A DNA stretch of 64,000 nt, from NCBI GenBank assembly GCA_030549775.1, contig CM060180.1:92774172-92838171 (forward strand), in the 5' to 3' direction. Each line of letters starts with the position of its first letter. Position 1 is the first letter of the stretch. The stretch is from Tamarix chinensis (taxonomy: Eukaryota > Streptophyta > Magnoliopsida > Caryophyllales > Tamaricaceae). Both the position numbers and the translations under genes were made by a program. The notes below the pieces were generated by a model, which saw only the letters and a list, made by a program, of their open reading frames with translations, ran no database searches and was not told where the DNA came from. Positions 12,301 through 21,591 of the stretch are shown one piece after another.

Positions 12301-15300
12301 TATTAGCAAGTATCGGTAAATATCGGCAATTATCAATAAAATATAGACAAATATCAGCTAATAATTGATATATCGCCAATAAATCATCACGTATTGACTA
12401 ACCCAAAATTCGATAAATACTTGCATATCAGTATCAATATTTAATTATATGCTGCTATTGCTCTTAAAATACCAAGCTTACCCTGCCTTCTCTTAGTCTT
12501 GCAAATCAACCAGTTTAAAATGTCTGGCCAGCTGCTCCAATAATCTTGCTTCCCCAACCAGCCCATAACTGACTGCCAAATTATTTATGCAAAGCAACAT
12601 TTTACCATCAAAAGGCCAAGAGTCTCATCTAGAGTATTGAATATTCCACATTCATCTTGAACCGATGTATTCCACTTGACTAGCTTTGCCCTAGTTAGCA
12701 GTGCATCATAGCATGCTAGCCAAGTAATGAGCTTATGCTTAGGTGTCTCATCATTCTGCCAAACTAAACGGAACTATGGTTTCTTGTCCTCCTTATGTCT
12801 GATCAAATCATAAACTTTCCCTATCTCATACTTTGTGCCACCACAAATACCAGCTTGTATATGTGATAGTAGAAGGGGCTTCAATCTCATGATACTCCTA
12901 AAAACCATAACTTTTGAGGCTGAACTTCCACTTCCTGAATATCTCTGCCTTAGATATAAACTCCATGCAACCATTTGATCCAAAGGCCCTCTTTATGTTG
13001 GACTCTTGCCACAACCACTTCTCCAATGCTGTTTGATTCCAATGCTTTTAAGTCAATAAATCCCACCCACCTTCTTGTTGGCAAGCTCATAGTTTTCCAT
13101 GCTAATAAGGCTTTATGAACCTCCTTGGTGTTCAAGCCACCATCTTAAGTAGGCAAGCTGCGCAAGCTATATTCAAGCCACCATATTTCCCAATTTTTGG
13201 ATGCCTAAATTTAGGTCAAAAATGACTTACAATTAGAGCCAAAAATGTAGCAGCAGCAGCTGCCATTTCAGCTTGCCCAGTCAGGCCACTTTTTGAGGGT
13301 CGTTGGGCATGGTGTTTCAAGATTAGCAACAAGGACAGCAGAGCCTGATCATGGCAGATAAAGACAGTAATTTGGATGGCTTTTTAGGCTGATTGGGAAA
13401 ACAAATTCAAGGTCAAATAGGACAGTAGCAGCAAGTACAAAGTTGGTAGGAATTTTTGGAAGAAAGAGAGGTTTCAATCAGTCCATGCTTGTACTTTAAA
13501 TCTGCCACAAGAAAGCCTATAAGTCTAGCTTTGCTTTTTGTAAAGTAATGATGCCTAGCTATTAGTTTTAGCATGCTAACTTGTAGGACATTATATAATC
13601 ATTTGTAACTTGTAAGGGTATGGGAAGGCTGATTGCACTCAATTTTGGCAAGCCAAAAGGTCATTGTACTCTTGATTAGATTTAAAATAGTTAACTGCAC
13701 CTCTCTTAGGTAACTAGTTAGTTTGATTGTAATCAAGTCAATCCACTTGTGTCCAATTAAGTTAGTTTCTAACTACACGAGACTTAACACTCTTCGATAA
13801 AGTGTTAAGCATGCATTTGAATGCACAAAATCCTACTTTTAAAAACTAGACTGAACCGGCCGGTCCGACTGGTGAACCAGCAAACCAATCAAATCATCAG
13901 CTAGATTACATGTACTGAGTCTCAGGATCTCGAAACCAATCAAAAATTGGTCGGATTAGTGAAAACCGGTCAAAAAACCGCCTGCCAAACGGTCAAAAAA
14001 ACGGTTGGAAGCCAGTCAAATATATATGTAATTTAATTTTTTTTATGTATTTTACATTTTTTGACTTAATATATACCACTGGTCTAACCACTAAACCAGT
14101 GAACCAATTATGATACCGGTTTGATTGTCATTCCGATTTTTAAAACTATGAACAAAATTGATTTAGATGTGATTTTCTCTCAAAACATAAGAATTATCTT
14201 TGAACTTAAGTGCATAGATTGATTGGATTTTTCTTCAAATATTTATTCCAAGTGTTGAATACGATAGATGGTGATTGTGAATATATGATCACAGGAGGTG
14301 TCTATCAATCATATTTTCTTTTTTCTCTCCTATTTTCTTATATTGATTTTAGCAAGACCGACTTTATTTCCCATGCGCATCAACATCCAAAGTGTGACCT
14401 TTAACATGTTCAAGTCAAAATCAAAAGCCTCTACAAATATACATGATCTATCATCATTCACATCAAACTAAACCTAGATCATTAATCGTCCCTTTTTCCT
14501 CTCTTGACTTGCAATATCTAAAAGTTCATCCTTTAACTCTTCAATCACAACTTTCATTTTAGCGCATCATTTGATTTACAGAGGAACAAACATCTTTGCT
14601 TCTTCATCCAACTTTAGTGAAGGTGTATTCGTGACACACCTTAGAGTTTCCTAAAAACCAAACCAAATGTTCATTCAACGACATTCATCATAAAAACATC
14701 AACCCTAAAGCTAATACAAAGCCTGACAACAGTATCATAGGAATAAAACTAAATAAGAACATGGATATCGTGACCTAAAAAATGTGATAGTATAGTACTT
14801 GTTAGAAATGCAAATTAACAATTCCCTATATATATAATTGGCCTAGTAATATTTTGTATTTTAGTTTTACCTTTTTTTTGCTACAATCCTCTATTCAACT
14901 ATGAATTTGAGATAGTGAAAAGATGAAAATGAATTAGGCTTCCAGTGAATTCCCATCGATGAATAGAACTTTGCAAGCTAAATGAAAGGAAATGAGGGTG
15001 GGCTTTGATACCAAACTAATGTAGGCTAGTAAGAGAAAGATAGAACTAGGAATGGATAAAAGGAATCATGGAAGAAAAAGAAAGGGAAATAAGCAAGGGA
15101 AGAAAACACTTTAGACGAGACAAAGAACTCATAGGAAACACAATCAATTTATTCAAGATCCATTCATCAAAATCCAGTATAGTAAGATAAGTTGCAGTCA
15201 TATGTAGTTCGAAGTACTACCAAATCCCAAAATGATAATATCTTAGCTTAAAAGATAGACAATAATAAAACCCCTAAGTGATATCCTATTTTAAAGATTG

Positions 15301-16507
15301 ATATGATTCTCAATAGGAATTATATCTTCAAAGATTTACCAAATAATATATAATATTCCCTATACAAAACTCCTAACATACCTAATAATCATGCTCCCAT
15401 TGGCATAATTTTTTTTTACATGTTATGCAAGTTGTCCCAAAATTGTTTGTAAGATTTTTGTTTATAAGGCATTTATTTCCCTATATAACTAACTAGATTA
15501 ATTTTCAATGAAAAAACTCATTCTAAATGAGAGGCTACTAAGAAATACAAATATATAATAATGATATTATTTTTTTTAGTTAATGTTTGTTTGATTATTT
15601 ACTTTTCAAACTCTTATGGAGGGAGTAATAACTATATATAAAACATCTAAACTGTAAAATATAACTTACTTCTTATAATTAGTTCTTCCCAAGTCATGAG
15701 TCATATCACACCAAAAGGGGAAGCATTGAGGCATTGGAAAAGGACATAATGTTTACATTGTGCACCGCATGGGGCAATCTTGATGCTGTTCTATCTACTA
15801 GAAAAAGTAGGAAAAAAATTACTCATCCTTAGTACAAAATGAAGTATGAGAAATTATATCTCTTATAGTAATAAATTTTCAACAAGGGCCACTATTTTCA
15901 TGAGACCAAAAATAACAACCATTATGCAGCTCTAGTGAAAAAATTCTTATTAAAAAGTCATTTTTTCCTGTTTTTCCTTTACATGTAATCAATTCAAAAA
16001 TAGATTCCACAAATTAAGTGCAAAAACAACCAACCAATGCCATATAATATTGCAAATCCCTATGTGATGTGCATGAAACATTAAGCCTGATAACAAGCAT
16101 AACTAAACAACAGTTTCAGTGATAAAGGAGTAACAAAAGAGGTAGTGAAAATCTGAAGTTATAAACAATACTCACTCAAAAATGTCGAAGCGATCCCGAC
16201 CGAAGCTAAGACAAGCGTCCTTCAAGCAGTTCATATCCTTGTAAATTGACTCCCCACCATGTTTTTGAGTCGGTGAAGTCCTGGTTTTAGTGAGGTAACC
16301 TTTAGAATTCAAGCAATCTACAAAGGATACCCATTCAGACCACGGATGATCAAGTTCAGACATAGAGTCAGTTTCCAATGCTTCAAATGCCACTTCAGCA
16401 TCAATCGAAGTGCCATAATTGCAGAGGTGGACCCGGAAGGAGGCAGGGAGATAAATAATGGGTTTAGAGATAGTGATTCTGGTAGGCCGAGAGGGGGAGA
16501 GAGGCAT
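6235..16507 (-). CDS. VAR3/OZ-family organelle zinc-finger protein, partial gene (exons 1-2)
   Basis: Joined from 16507-16176 and 6352-6235, this encodes 150 residues with matching phases (exon 1 ends two bases into a Glu codon, exon 2 supplies the third). Residues 1-35 are rich in Ser, Arg and Thr and almost free of acids, as expected for an organelle transit peptide. Residues 54-75 (HPWSEWVSFVDCLNSKGYL) and 92-149 (ACLSFGRDRFDIF ... KVVNSAKRLRAYVNRDEA) match the conserved domain next to the RanBP2-type zinc fingers in VAR3 and OZ proteins. Those plastid or mitochondrial proteins act in chloroplast development and organelle RNA editing. The zinc fingers themselves lie past the left edge. I chose the Met at 16507 because the transit peptide starts there; an in-frame Met at 16672 would add 55 residues unlike this family. 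The intron is 9.8 kb and full of transposons. Family assignment is firm; the exact member is not. Confidence 0.78.
6353..7640. other. Part of intron 1 of the VAR3/OZ-like gene, no feature recognised
   Basis: AT-rich sequence without a supported gene or complete transposon. A short imperfect repetition (CATATTTTGGTTCA near 6806-6865) is the only local structure noticed. Confidence 0.35.
7651..8172 (+). other. Insertion of mitochondrial DNA (NUMT) carrying trnY
   Basis: This stretch is visibly unlike its AT-rich surroundings: GC-richer, with a tRNA-Tyr of plant mitochondrial type at 7996-8078. The flanks (for example the GC-rich run CGGCATTGGAACAAGATCGG before it and GAGGAAGGCCAACCGAGCGA after it) have the texture of plant mitochondrial intergenic DNA. 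The borders (a T-run near 7650 and a T-run/TGCCATGAAG near 8172) are my estimate from the change in composition. It sits in intron 1 of the VAR3/OZ-like gene. The extent is inferred; the tRNA is the firm part. Confidence 0.7.
7996..8078 (+). tRNA. trnY: Mitochondrial-type tRNA-Tyr(GUA) in a NUMT, probably a pseudogene
   Basis: An 83-nt class II (long variable arm) tRNA with acceptor strands GGGAGAG / CTCTCCC plus discriminator A, a D-loop with GGTTAAAAG, anticodon GTA at 8030-8032 in the loop CTGTAAA, and the T-loop TTCGAAT. It reads as plant mitochondrial trnY, not the plastid one (which begins GGGTCGATG). Two stems carry A/C mismatches: the anticodon stem ACAGA/TCTAT and the T-stem GTAGG/CCCGC. 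Both fit single transitions after transfer to the nucleus, so the copy is probably non-functional. No CCA is encoded. Confidence 0.85.
8173..8480. other. Intron sequence between NUMT and MITE
   Basis: No gene, RNA or repeat is recognised here. Confidence 0.3.
8481..8692. mobile_element. Stowaway-type (Tc1/mariner) MITE
   Basis: The 212-bp element has inverted termini TTCCCTCCATTTCTGAAATA and, on the other side, AAAACGGAGGAAG, flanked by TA on both sides (8479-8480, 8693-8694). The ends (CTCCCTCCGT-like) and TA duplication are those of Stowaway MITEs. It is non-coding. A related copy lies at 38549-38789. Confidence 0.75.
8890..9602 (+). pseudogene. Ty3/gypsy gag relic
   Basis: The first part translates as KAQRDQQIANITKMFEQTQQ, a coiled stretch typical of the start of plant gypsy gag. 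After frame breaks, 9354-9600 gives a retrotransposon gag domain: FPTYDGNKELLD, then LNHYKLFFRHQF, LWYHTL, SFKQHCNVRF and a Leu-rich end. Three stop codons interrupt the second part; each stands where Trp or Gln is expected (TGA, TAG, TGA). No protease, reverse transcriptase or LTR is attached. It is dead and lies in intron 1 of the VAR3/OZ-like gene. Confidence 0.75.
9848..11734 (+). mobile_element. LTR-1 copy D, interrupted by copy B
   Basis: The left piece is 9848-10117 (starts TGATGCAGGAGCTTC) and the right piece 11099-11734 (ends TAGCATATACATCA). Joined across copy B they make an LTR of about 900 bp of the same family. The flanking 5-mers (AAGAC left, CTTAT right) do not match, so this copy is either older with decayed flanks or one end of a rearranged element. 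It is more diverged from copies A and B than those are from each other. Confidence 0.65.
10118..11093 (+). mobile_element. Solo LTR, family LTR-1, copy B, nested in copy D
   Basis: This 976-bp LTR starts TGATGCAGGAGCATCC and ends TTGGCATATGCATCA, with the perfect duplication TATTA on each side (10113-10117, 11094-11098). The target lies inside copy D, so insertion order is D first, then B. The 7-bp ends TGATGCA/TGCATCA are perfectly inverted. Promoter and polyadenylation signals probably lie inside, but I did not pin them down. Confidence 0.9.
11735..11929. other. Short spacer with an inverted repeat
   Basis: GTACACTCAA (11740) and TTGAGTGTAC (11772) form a hairpin around a C-rich loop. Otherwise nothing is recognised. 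Confidence 0.4.
11930..13143 (-). mobile_element. 5'-truncated LINE (L1-type) with a MITE inserted
   Basis: On the minus strand, 13143-12480 encodes, with breaks, the region after the reverse transcriptase: WVGFIDLKALESNSIG, GLWIKWLHGVYI, then LITWLACYDALLTRAKLVKW and a Cys-containing zf-RVT-like part. It parallels the end of the full LINE at 29007-33933 (GLIDLKIWNQVALG, SLWIRWVHGVYI). The 3' tail continues past the MITE (12207-12451) to an A-tract on the minus strand (T-run 11930-11938), preceded by ATTAATTCCC as in the full LINE (ATTAATTACC). The 5' part is missing, as usual for LINEs. No target duplication was found. Confidence 0.72.
12207..12451 (+). mobile_element. hAT-type MITE inserted in the LINE relic
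   Basis: It starts CAAGCAATAAAACTG and ends ATATTTAATTATATG, and contains the family modules GGAGTATCGTAAACGATATTT and TATCGGTAAATATCGGCAA. The LINE tail continues on both sides, so the MITE came later. The flanks share CTGCT (12202-12206 region and 12452-12456), but a clean 8-bp duplication is not seen, in contrast to other copies. Confidence 0.7.
13144..14382 (+). mobile_element. Diverged LTR-1-like sequence (copy F), left end unclear
   Basis: The stretch shares the order of modules with LTR-1 (GCAGCAGCAGCTGCC, AAAGTAATGATGCCTAGCT, AGTTAACTGCACCTCTCTTAGG, a CACAGGAGGTG box) and ends CCCATGCGCATCA at 14382. A clear TG start and target duplication were not found. It is interrupted by an AACCGG-rich inverted-repeat element at 13834-14150. 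Confidence 0.45.
13834..14150. mobile_element. Non-autonomous inverted-repeat element rich in ACCGGT motifs
   Basis: The ends are CTTTTAAAAACTAGACTG and, inverted, ATAGTTTTAAAAATCGG. The interior repeats AACCGG(T), AACGGTCAAAAAAACGG and CTGGTCTAACCACTAAACCAG in both orientations, so it can fold back on itself. ACAAAAT occurs on both sides and may be part of a target duplication. Superfamily not assigned. Confidence 0.5.
14383..15000. other. Intron sequence, no feature recognised
   Basis: AT-rich, without a supported gene. It may include the decayed inner part of the minus-oriented retroelement whose LTR is at 15020-15378, but no protein domain can be seen. Confidence 0.3.
15001..15378 (-). 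mobile_element. LTR with tRNA-Met primer site, minus orientation (copia-like)
   Basis: The LTR runs 15020-15378 (TGTAGGCTAG...ACTCCTAACA on the plus strand). Immediately left, 15001-15013 (GGCTTTGATACCA) is the reverse complement of TGGTATCAAAGCC, a close variant of the primer-binding site for initiator tRNA-Met. The element therefore points leftward. A related LTR with the same arrangement is at 55385-55720. No coding domain is preserved. Confidence 0.5.
15379..16175. other. Intron sequence next to exon 1 of the VAR3/OZ-like gene
   Basis: No gene. A possible half of a Stowaway-like MITE ends GGAGGGAGTAATA near 15617-15630, but a matching left end is weak. Confidence 0.35.
16176..16507 (-). 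CDS. Exon 1 of the VAR3/OZ-like gene
   Basis: It encodes residues 1-110 plus two bases of codon 111, followed by the donor GTGAGT at 16175. The start Met (16507-16505) opens the basic, Ser/Thr-rich sequence MPLSPSRPTRITISKP. The conserved block HPWSEWVSFVDCLNSKGYL and DACLSFGRDRFDIF follow. The reading frame stays open upstream to a Met at 16672, but that extension is hydrophobic and unlike the family. Confidence 0.8.
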
Positions 16508-18290
16508 AAGTTTTTGTTGATGCACATCAAAGTGCTTCCAAGAGTGAAGAAGGAAAATGGTGAAGGGGCTGACATGCTTTATTATTGAGGTTGATTTGGT
16601 GATGAAATTCTGCAATAATGTCAAAGAGATTACAATGATCAACTTAGATGATGGATTTAAAATCCTAGCCAAGAAATGTAAGGCAAGATGATGCTCAAAT
16701 ATTGATCAAGGGATCGGAAATTCAAAGCAATATTGATACACAAAAATGACAATAATGATATTAATACTATGAATCCAATGCCCTCGTTTTACTCTGCAAA
16801 AAGATACGTTTGTGGATTATTCCTGGATGGCAAACATCACCAAACAGTAATGATCTTAATCTAGCTAGGATTCAGCAGTAAACTGACAAGAAAGTGATAG
16901 TGGTCCTTAAGAACAAAATTTCAAAATAACATTAGCTTGGTTCTAAATTCCCTTCCCTCCCTCTTTGCTCCTGCATAAACATGACCACCAATCCACCCAT
17001 TTTATTCAATTTCTATTGATTTTTCCTTATGCTTTTCTCAGGAGGGATAGGAATTTATATTTCTGACTCATTATGATAAATAAATATGAAACTGATACCC
17101 TTTTATTTTTACAACTCCAGAACAAAAACATCAATGTTAAATCAGGCTGCAATGCTTGACATTATTCAGGGTAACGATTAAAGAATAGGAAAACAACACT
17201 GTATACAAATAAATATTTAAGCACATTTTAACAGAAGTGAGATGCTTTCTCTGCAACAAATCCAGAAAGTCTGAAGCTCAGGTCTTAAATTTGTAAATCA
17301 CAGGTAGAGTGAAGAAGGAAAAAACATGGTGATCAGGATATTGTGAATTATTATCCCTTGGGACAGCCACACAGAATTTAGTGCATTGATAGAAGATTAG
17401 ATATCTCTGAGCAGTTGAGACAAAATGACCTCCGCTTCAGTTCACAGTAGCTCAGAGTTGACCTGGCCCGAAAGACTGGGCCTAATTGAAAACAGACATA
17501 ACCTAAATTAACATTCTTTTTATTTTATTTGCAGTTTTGTACCATGCAGCGAAATATTCCATCTCAAGTTGGGAAGCTTGCTTGAAGATGTAATAAATTC
17601 ATGGCTAAGAGCACATCTTGAAGATCATCAAGCAGATTAGCTTCTAAGAAAATTCAAAGTATGTGCAAAATAATCAAGGAAACGGAGTCCATAGAAATTA
17701 AGGCTATGAGTGCAGCTATATGCACGGTTGAATTAGCTCAATTAACCTACTCAACTGTTCATTTCCAGCAAACAAACATAAGAGAAAACAAAGGTAGCCA
17801 TTAATTATTCCATAAAACGCCAAAAGCAGTCATACCTCCACCCAACACAATTACCTATCAGAGCTTAGGTAGATAAATAAACACAGAGGAAATACACACA
17901 CACGCACGCACGCACGCACACACACACACACATATATACATATATATATCAAAGCACAAAATCGAATTAATAACGTTGGAATAAAACCTAGAGCAAAACC
18001 AACGAAATTCAACAAATGCCACTATCACTAAAAAAAATTTCCAAAAATCACAAAGCAATATTCATACAATATTGATATTTTCAGAAAGTCAAGAATATAC
18101 CATATGAAGTTGAATATTACAAATGCCACAATCACTAAAGAAATTTCCCACAAACACGAAAGCCATATTCATACAAAATTGATAGTTCAGAAAATCAAGC
18201 GTTATATTGAGTTCAAGGATATACCATCTGAAGTTGAATGTTAGAGACAAATATCAGAGTCGTTACATGAAGGTGGAAATTGTTGTCCAA
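16508..18290. other. Upstream region of the VAR3/OZ-like gene
   Basis: No other gene is seen. A near-duplicate pair (AAAAAAATTTCCAAAAATCACAAAG / AAAGAAATTTCCCACAAACACGAAAG style, 18030-18060 and 18135-18165, each followed by ATTCATACAA and an ATACCAT-TGAAGTTGAAT box) shows an old local duplication of about 110 bp. Confidence 0.35.
17892..17950. repeat. (CA)n/(CG-CA)n/(TA)n compound microsatellite
   Basis: Alternating purine-pyrimidine tract: CACACA, then CGCACGCACGCACG, CACACACACA, and finally TATATACATATATATAT. It is a likely polymorphic marker and a candidate for Z-DNA-like structure. Confidence 0.9.
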
Positions 18291-18480
18291 ATTTACTGCT
18301 CACTTAAAATTTGAATTGGCGGCAGCTATGACTGAGAAGCGAGAGACACGAAAGACTGGAGACAATGGGATGAGGAAACGCCGGCAGCGATGGAAGAGAC
18401 TGGAGACTGGAGACTGATTTGAAGGTGGGAAACGCCCGTTTGTAAGGAGGTGTTTCCGGATTGGGTTTAACCTGGCTCAA
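18291..18480 (-). promoter_or_regulatory. Candidate leader/promoter island of the VAR3/OZ-like gene
   Basis: A GC-richer island in AT-rich surroundings. On the minus strand it reads CT-rich (CAGTCTCCAGTCTCCAGTCTC), as is common in plant 5' leaders. It lies 1.8 kb upstream of the chosen start codon, which would require a leader intron. This is an inference from composition only. Confidence 0.25.
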
Positions 18481-19949
18481 GGGTTGTTTGGCAAATTATC
18501 TTTGGGAAATTTGTCTGGCCAAAAATATTGGTTTAAAATATACTTTGTGATAGTATTTGGCTCCAAGTGTGGCTACACTTCTGAATGCGTATATTTTCAA
18601 GGCCAAAATGAAGCTATAATTTTGCGTCGAGCCAACCGCAAAGCTAAAACACAATTTATTTTTCTTATCACATCTTTATCTTTGATAAATTATTTTTCTC
18701 TTCGTCTTCTTCCTTTCCGATATCTATTTTTAATAGTGTACTCTTCTTTCAATATTTTTATCCAATTCCATCAATCATCCATAATCCAGCATTGTTAATT
18801 ATCTATCATTAATCATTTAGCCTTATCAGTCATCCCTCAGCTTATATTTGTCCTATCATCATGATCTATTAACCTAACAACAACATATATATGAGTTTCT
18901 TTCTTACACCAACTTTTATTTGGGTAATTTTCTAGGGGTTTTTGTTAGTGGATCTCTCACTTGCCTCACATTAGGCTTCTTACTTTATGCAATTTTAGTT
19001 AATTAGATTATGCCTTGAGTAATTCAAGCACGGAATTGAGTGCCTTAATTTCGATCAATGTGTATAGCTTTTATAATCTAGTATTGGCAATTTTAATATC
19101 TAGGTATAAGTATGATATATATTACGATGGAGGGGCATGTGTTAAGCGGCTTCATTTTTACTTGATTTGATGAACATTACTATGCAACCATTTTATAAAG
19201 TTGTGCATTATTTTTATGAGGAAATTTGTTTAGGGGCTAGTTATAGGAAGCTATTTTGGTCTGACATCGTTCTCGAGTATCAATTGGTATAATGAATTTG
19301 ATGAGACCGTTGAAGATATACTAATGAAAGTCTTAGAATATGCAGTTTTGGTGATATTGTACGTCAATGGATACTTCTAAAGATAGGTGTTTCTACGTGC
19401 ATTTGTACAAAGGAGACTCCTTATATCTCACATTTATCTCATAATAGGTGCATGGATAAAAACATGTCCCATAAAACCTAAAACAGAAACTAAACTAAAA
19501 CCTCGTAAATAAATTATGAAAAAAACCTATAAAATAAATATAAAATTTCAAAATCTCAGCAAAGCGACAAAATGTAAATGATTACTTACAAACAACTTTT
19601 TGAAAACATAAAACATCTATAACAATTACAAAATATTTGAGGGACAAAACTTCATATTAACCCTAACTCTTATCATAAATCAAAAATTACAGTAGAACTC
19701 AAGCTAAAGTACTTACACAAAAGCACCTAAACAGGCGTAGCATCAATATGATGGCGTATTGAATAAACCACACTCGACACATAGTGATAGCATGGCTTAC
19801 CTAAAAATAATATTACAATTACCATAGTAATATTTAATCAATAAAATAATAATTTTAAAAAAATATTTATTAAATAGTAAAATATAAGAATTACCCTTAC
19901 ATTAAAAGGGGCACAAAATTTTTAAAAGGATCTTATGTTGCATGAATAA
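18481..19949. other. Intergenic, no feature recognised
   Basis: AT-rich DNA without a convincing reading frame, RNA gene or delimited transposon. It may contain the left part of a decayed minus-oriented LTR-2-like sequence whose right end is proposed at 26528. Confidence 0.3.
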
Positions 19950-21591
19950 CGTGAGTTTGGGCACTGCAAGGGACTTCGGGGAAGGGGAGTGGATTGGTTG
20001 GTCGATGATGGGGGAGGTAGGAAGAATGGGGCTATAGAGATAGTTGGGTTTAGTGGAGGTGTTGGAGCTACAAGGAGAAGGAAATGAGGTGGGGAAATGG
20101 CAACATAGAGGAGATGAGAGAAAGAGAGAGAGCTGGGTGTGGTTCTACCGGTGGTTGAGTAAACCAAACAGAATGAGGAAGGAGGAAGAACTGGAGGGAT
20201 GTGGTTGGATGAATAGAGGAGGTGGGAGTGTCGTGGTGTGGCGAGAAAAAGTGGTTGGTGGAGATGGCGCTATCTCATAGTGGTCGTTGTGGGGAGGGCA
20301 AGGTAGCAACTATAAGGATTTGGCTAGGGATTGGAGAAGGAAAAGGGAGAAGTCGACAAGAGTGGCAGCGGTGTGGTGGTGTATTGTCTTTAATGATGGG
20401 GAGGAAAAAGAAAACTAGAGGCAGGGGAGATAAGGAGAAAGAAAGGAAGAAGGAAGGAAGAATAAGAGGTAAGGAAAGGCACATACAAAGGGAGGTGGTT
20501 GATGAACAGCTGGTGGTGTGGTTGTCGGTGATGTGAGGAGACTAGAAGGGTTACAAAGGGGATGGGTATTGGGGAGGAGACAAGGCTGGATGGTGGAGCA
20601 CAAAGCGGAAGGTAGCCAGGGCAGGGAGGTGGACGATGATCAATGGGGTGCAAAGGAGGAAGCACAACAGGGTTGGGGTGGTGTAAAGGGAGCAACACAT
20701 GGGTTCCTAGGTAAGAACAAGAAGGAGGGTGGTGGTGGTTTTTAAGCATTCTAAACGGAGCTAAGAGAGAGGAAGTTGGGTTGACAAAGAGTGTGTGTGT
20801 TTATATGCATATGCACATGAAGAGAGGGAAGGCATATGTGAGGGAAATGACATGGATGGTTTGGGTAGAAGAGGAAAGGATGACAGGTGGGTTGTAGGAG
20901 TAGGCACGGGCAACACAAGTAAAAGGATGGGCAGAGGTAGGGCTATAAATGAGTTGAGTTAGTTCGATATTTGGCTCGGCTTGTTCGTTTAGTTAAATGA
21001 GTTGAGCCTGAGCCTCACTTTTAGGCTTATTTGTTAAACGATTCAAGGGCGAGCTTGAAAAAGTGAGGCCTAGTTCATTTTTTAACTTTAGCTCGTAAGC
21101 TCGGCTCGGTTCGGCTCGTTAAAAGCTCAGCTCGTTCATTTGTTTAGTTAAACGAGCAAAGCCCGAGCCTCATTTTAGGCTTGTTTAGTTAAATGAGCCG
21201 AGCCTGAGCCCGGGAGTGTTCGGCTCAGCTCGGCTCGGGTTGGCCAAGAAGGGAAAGAAGGATGCAAATGTGCATGGGTAAGGGTGTAGAGGGCTCTATG
21301 GGTCATTCTAGGCATAGGGAATTGTAGAGGGCTTGTGTTTGGGTGCAGGACGGACGTGTAGAAGGGGCATGGGTAATGTTCTCTTTGGCTAGAAGATGAT
21401 AGCTGAAATGGAAAGGAAGAAGGATATAGGGGCTGGAGAAGAAAAGAAGGAGGGGTGGCGAGCTAGGCTCAACAAGGGAGGAGAATGAGGGAAAAGAAAA
21501 GAAGGATAAACTGGTAGTCATGATATAGTAGGCGGGGGGAGGGAAGGAATAAAAAAGAAAGTGGTTAGGTCGGGGGAGAGAAGAAGAAGAG
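19950..21591. repeat. Purine-skewed (GGA/GAA-rich) belt
   Basis: For most of 1.6 kb the plus strand is strongly purine-rich (runs such as GGAAGGAAGAATAAGAGG and GGAGGAAGAACTGGAGGG). Low-complexity frames occur on both strands but resemble no protein. The belt resumes right after the solo LTR-2 (26167-26260), so LTR-2 inserted into it. It resembles the GA-rich zone inside the minus-oriented LTR-2 copy (45720-45850) and may be part of an older copy of that family. Confidence 0.5.
20939..21241. mobile_element. GAGCCGAGC-type inverted-repeat element, truncated
   Basis: It starts AGGGCTATAAATGAGTTGAG, the terminus of the complete copy at 63210-63455 (AGGGCTATAAACGAGTCGAG). The inner sequence alternates GGCTCGGCTTGTTCG, GTTTAGTTAAACGAGC and GAGCCGAGCCTGAGCC in both orientations. 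The right end is not recognisable. Confidence 0.55.

Noticed and set aside
15400..15630. Possible fourth Stowaway MITE ending GGAGGGAGTAATA
   Set aside because: Only the right end is convincing; the proposed left end (GCTCCCATTGGC) does not invert well.
16508..16672. Upstream in-frame Met extending the VAR3/OZ-like exon by 55 residues
   Set aside because: The extension is hydrophobic, with no resemblance to the family or to a transit peptide; the Met at 16507 starts a good transit peptide.
19922..20749. Several overlapping open frames of 60-119 codons on both strands
   Set aside because: Purine-skewed low-complexity DNA; the translations (Pro/His/Leu-rich or Gly/Lys/Arg-rich) match nothing and no frame is favoured.
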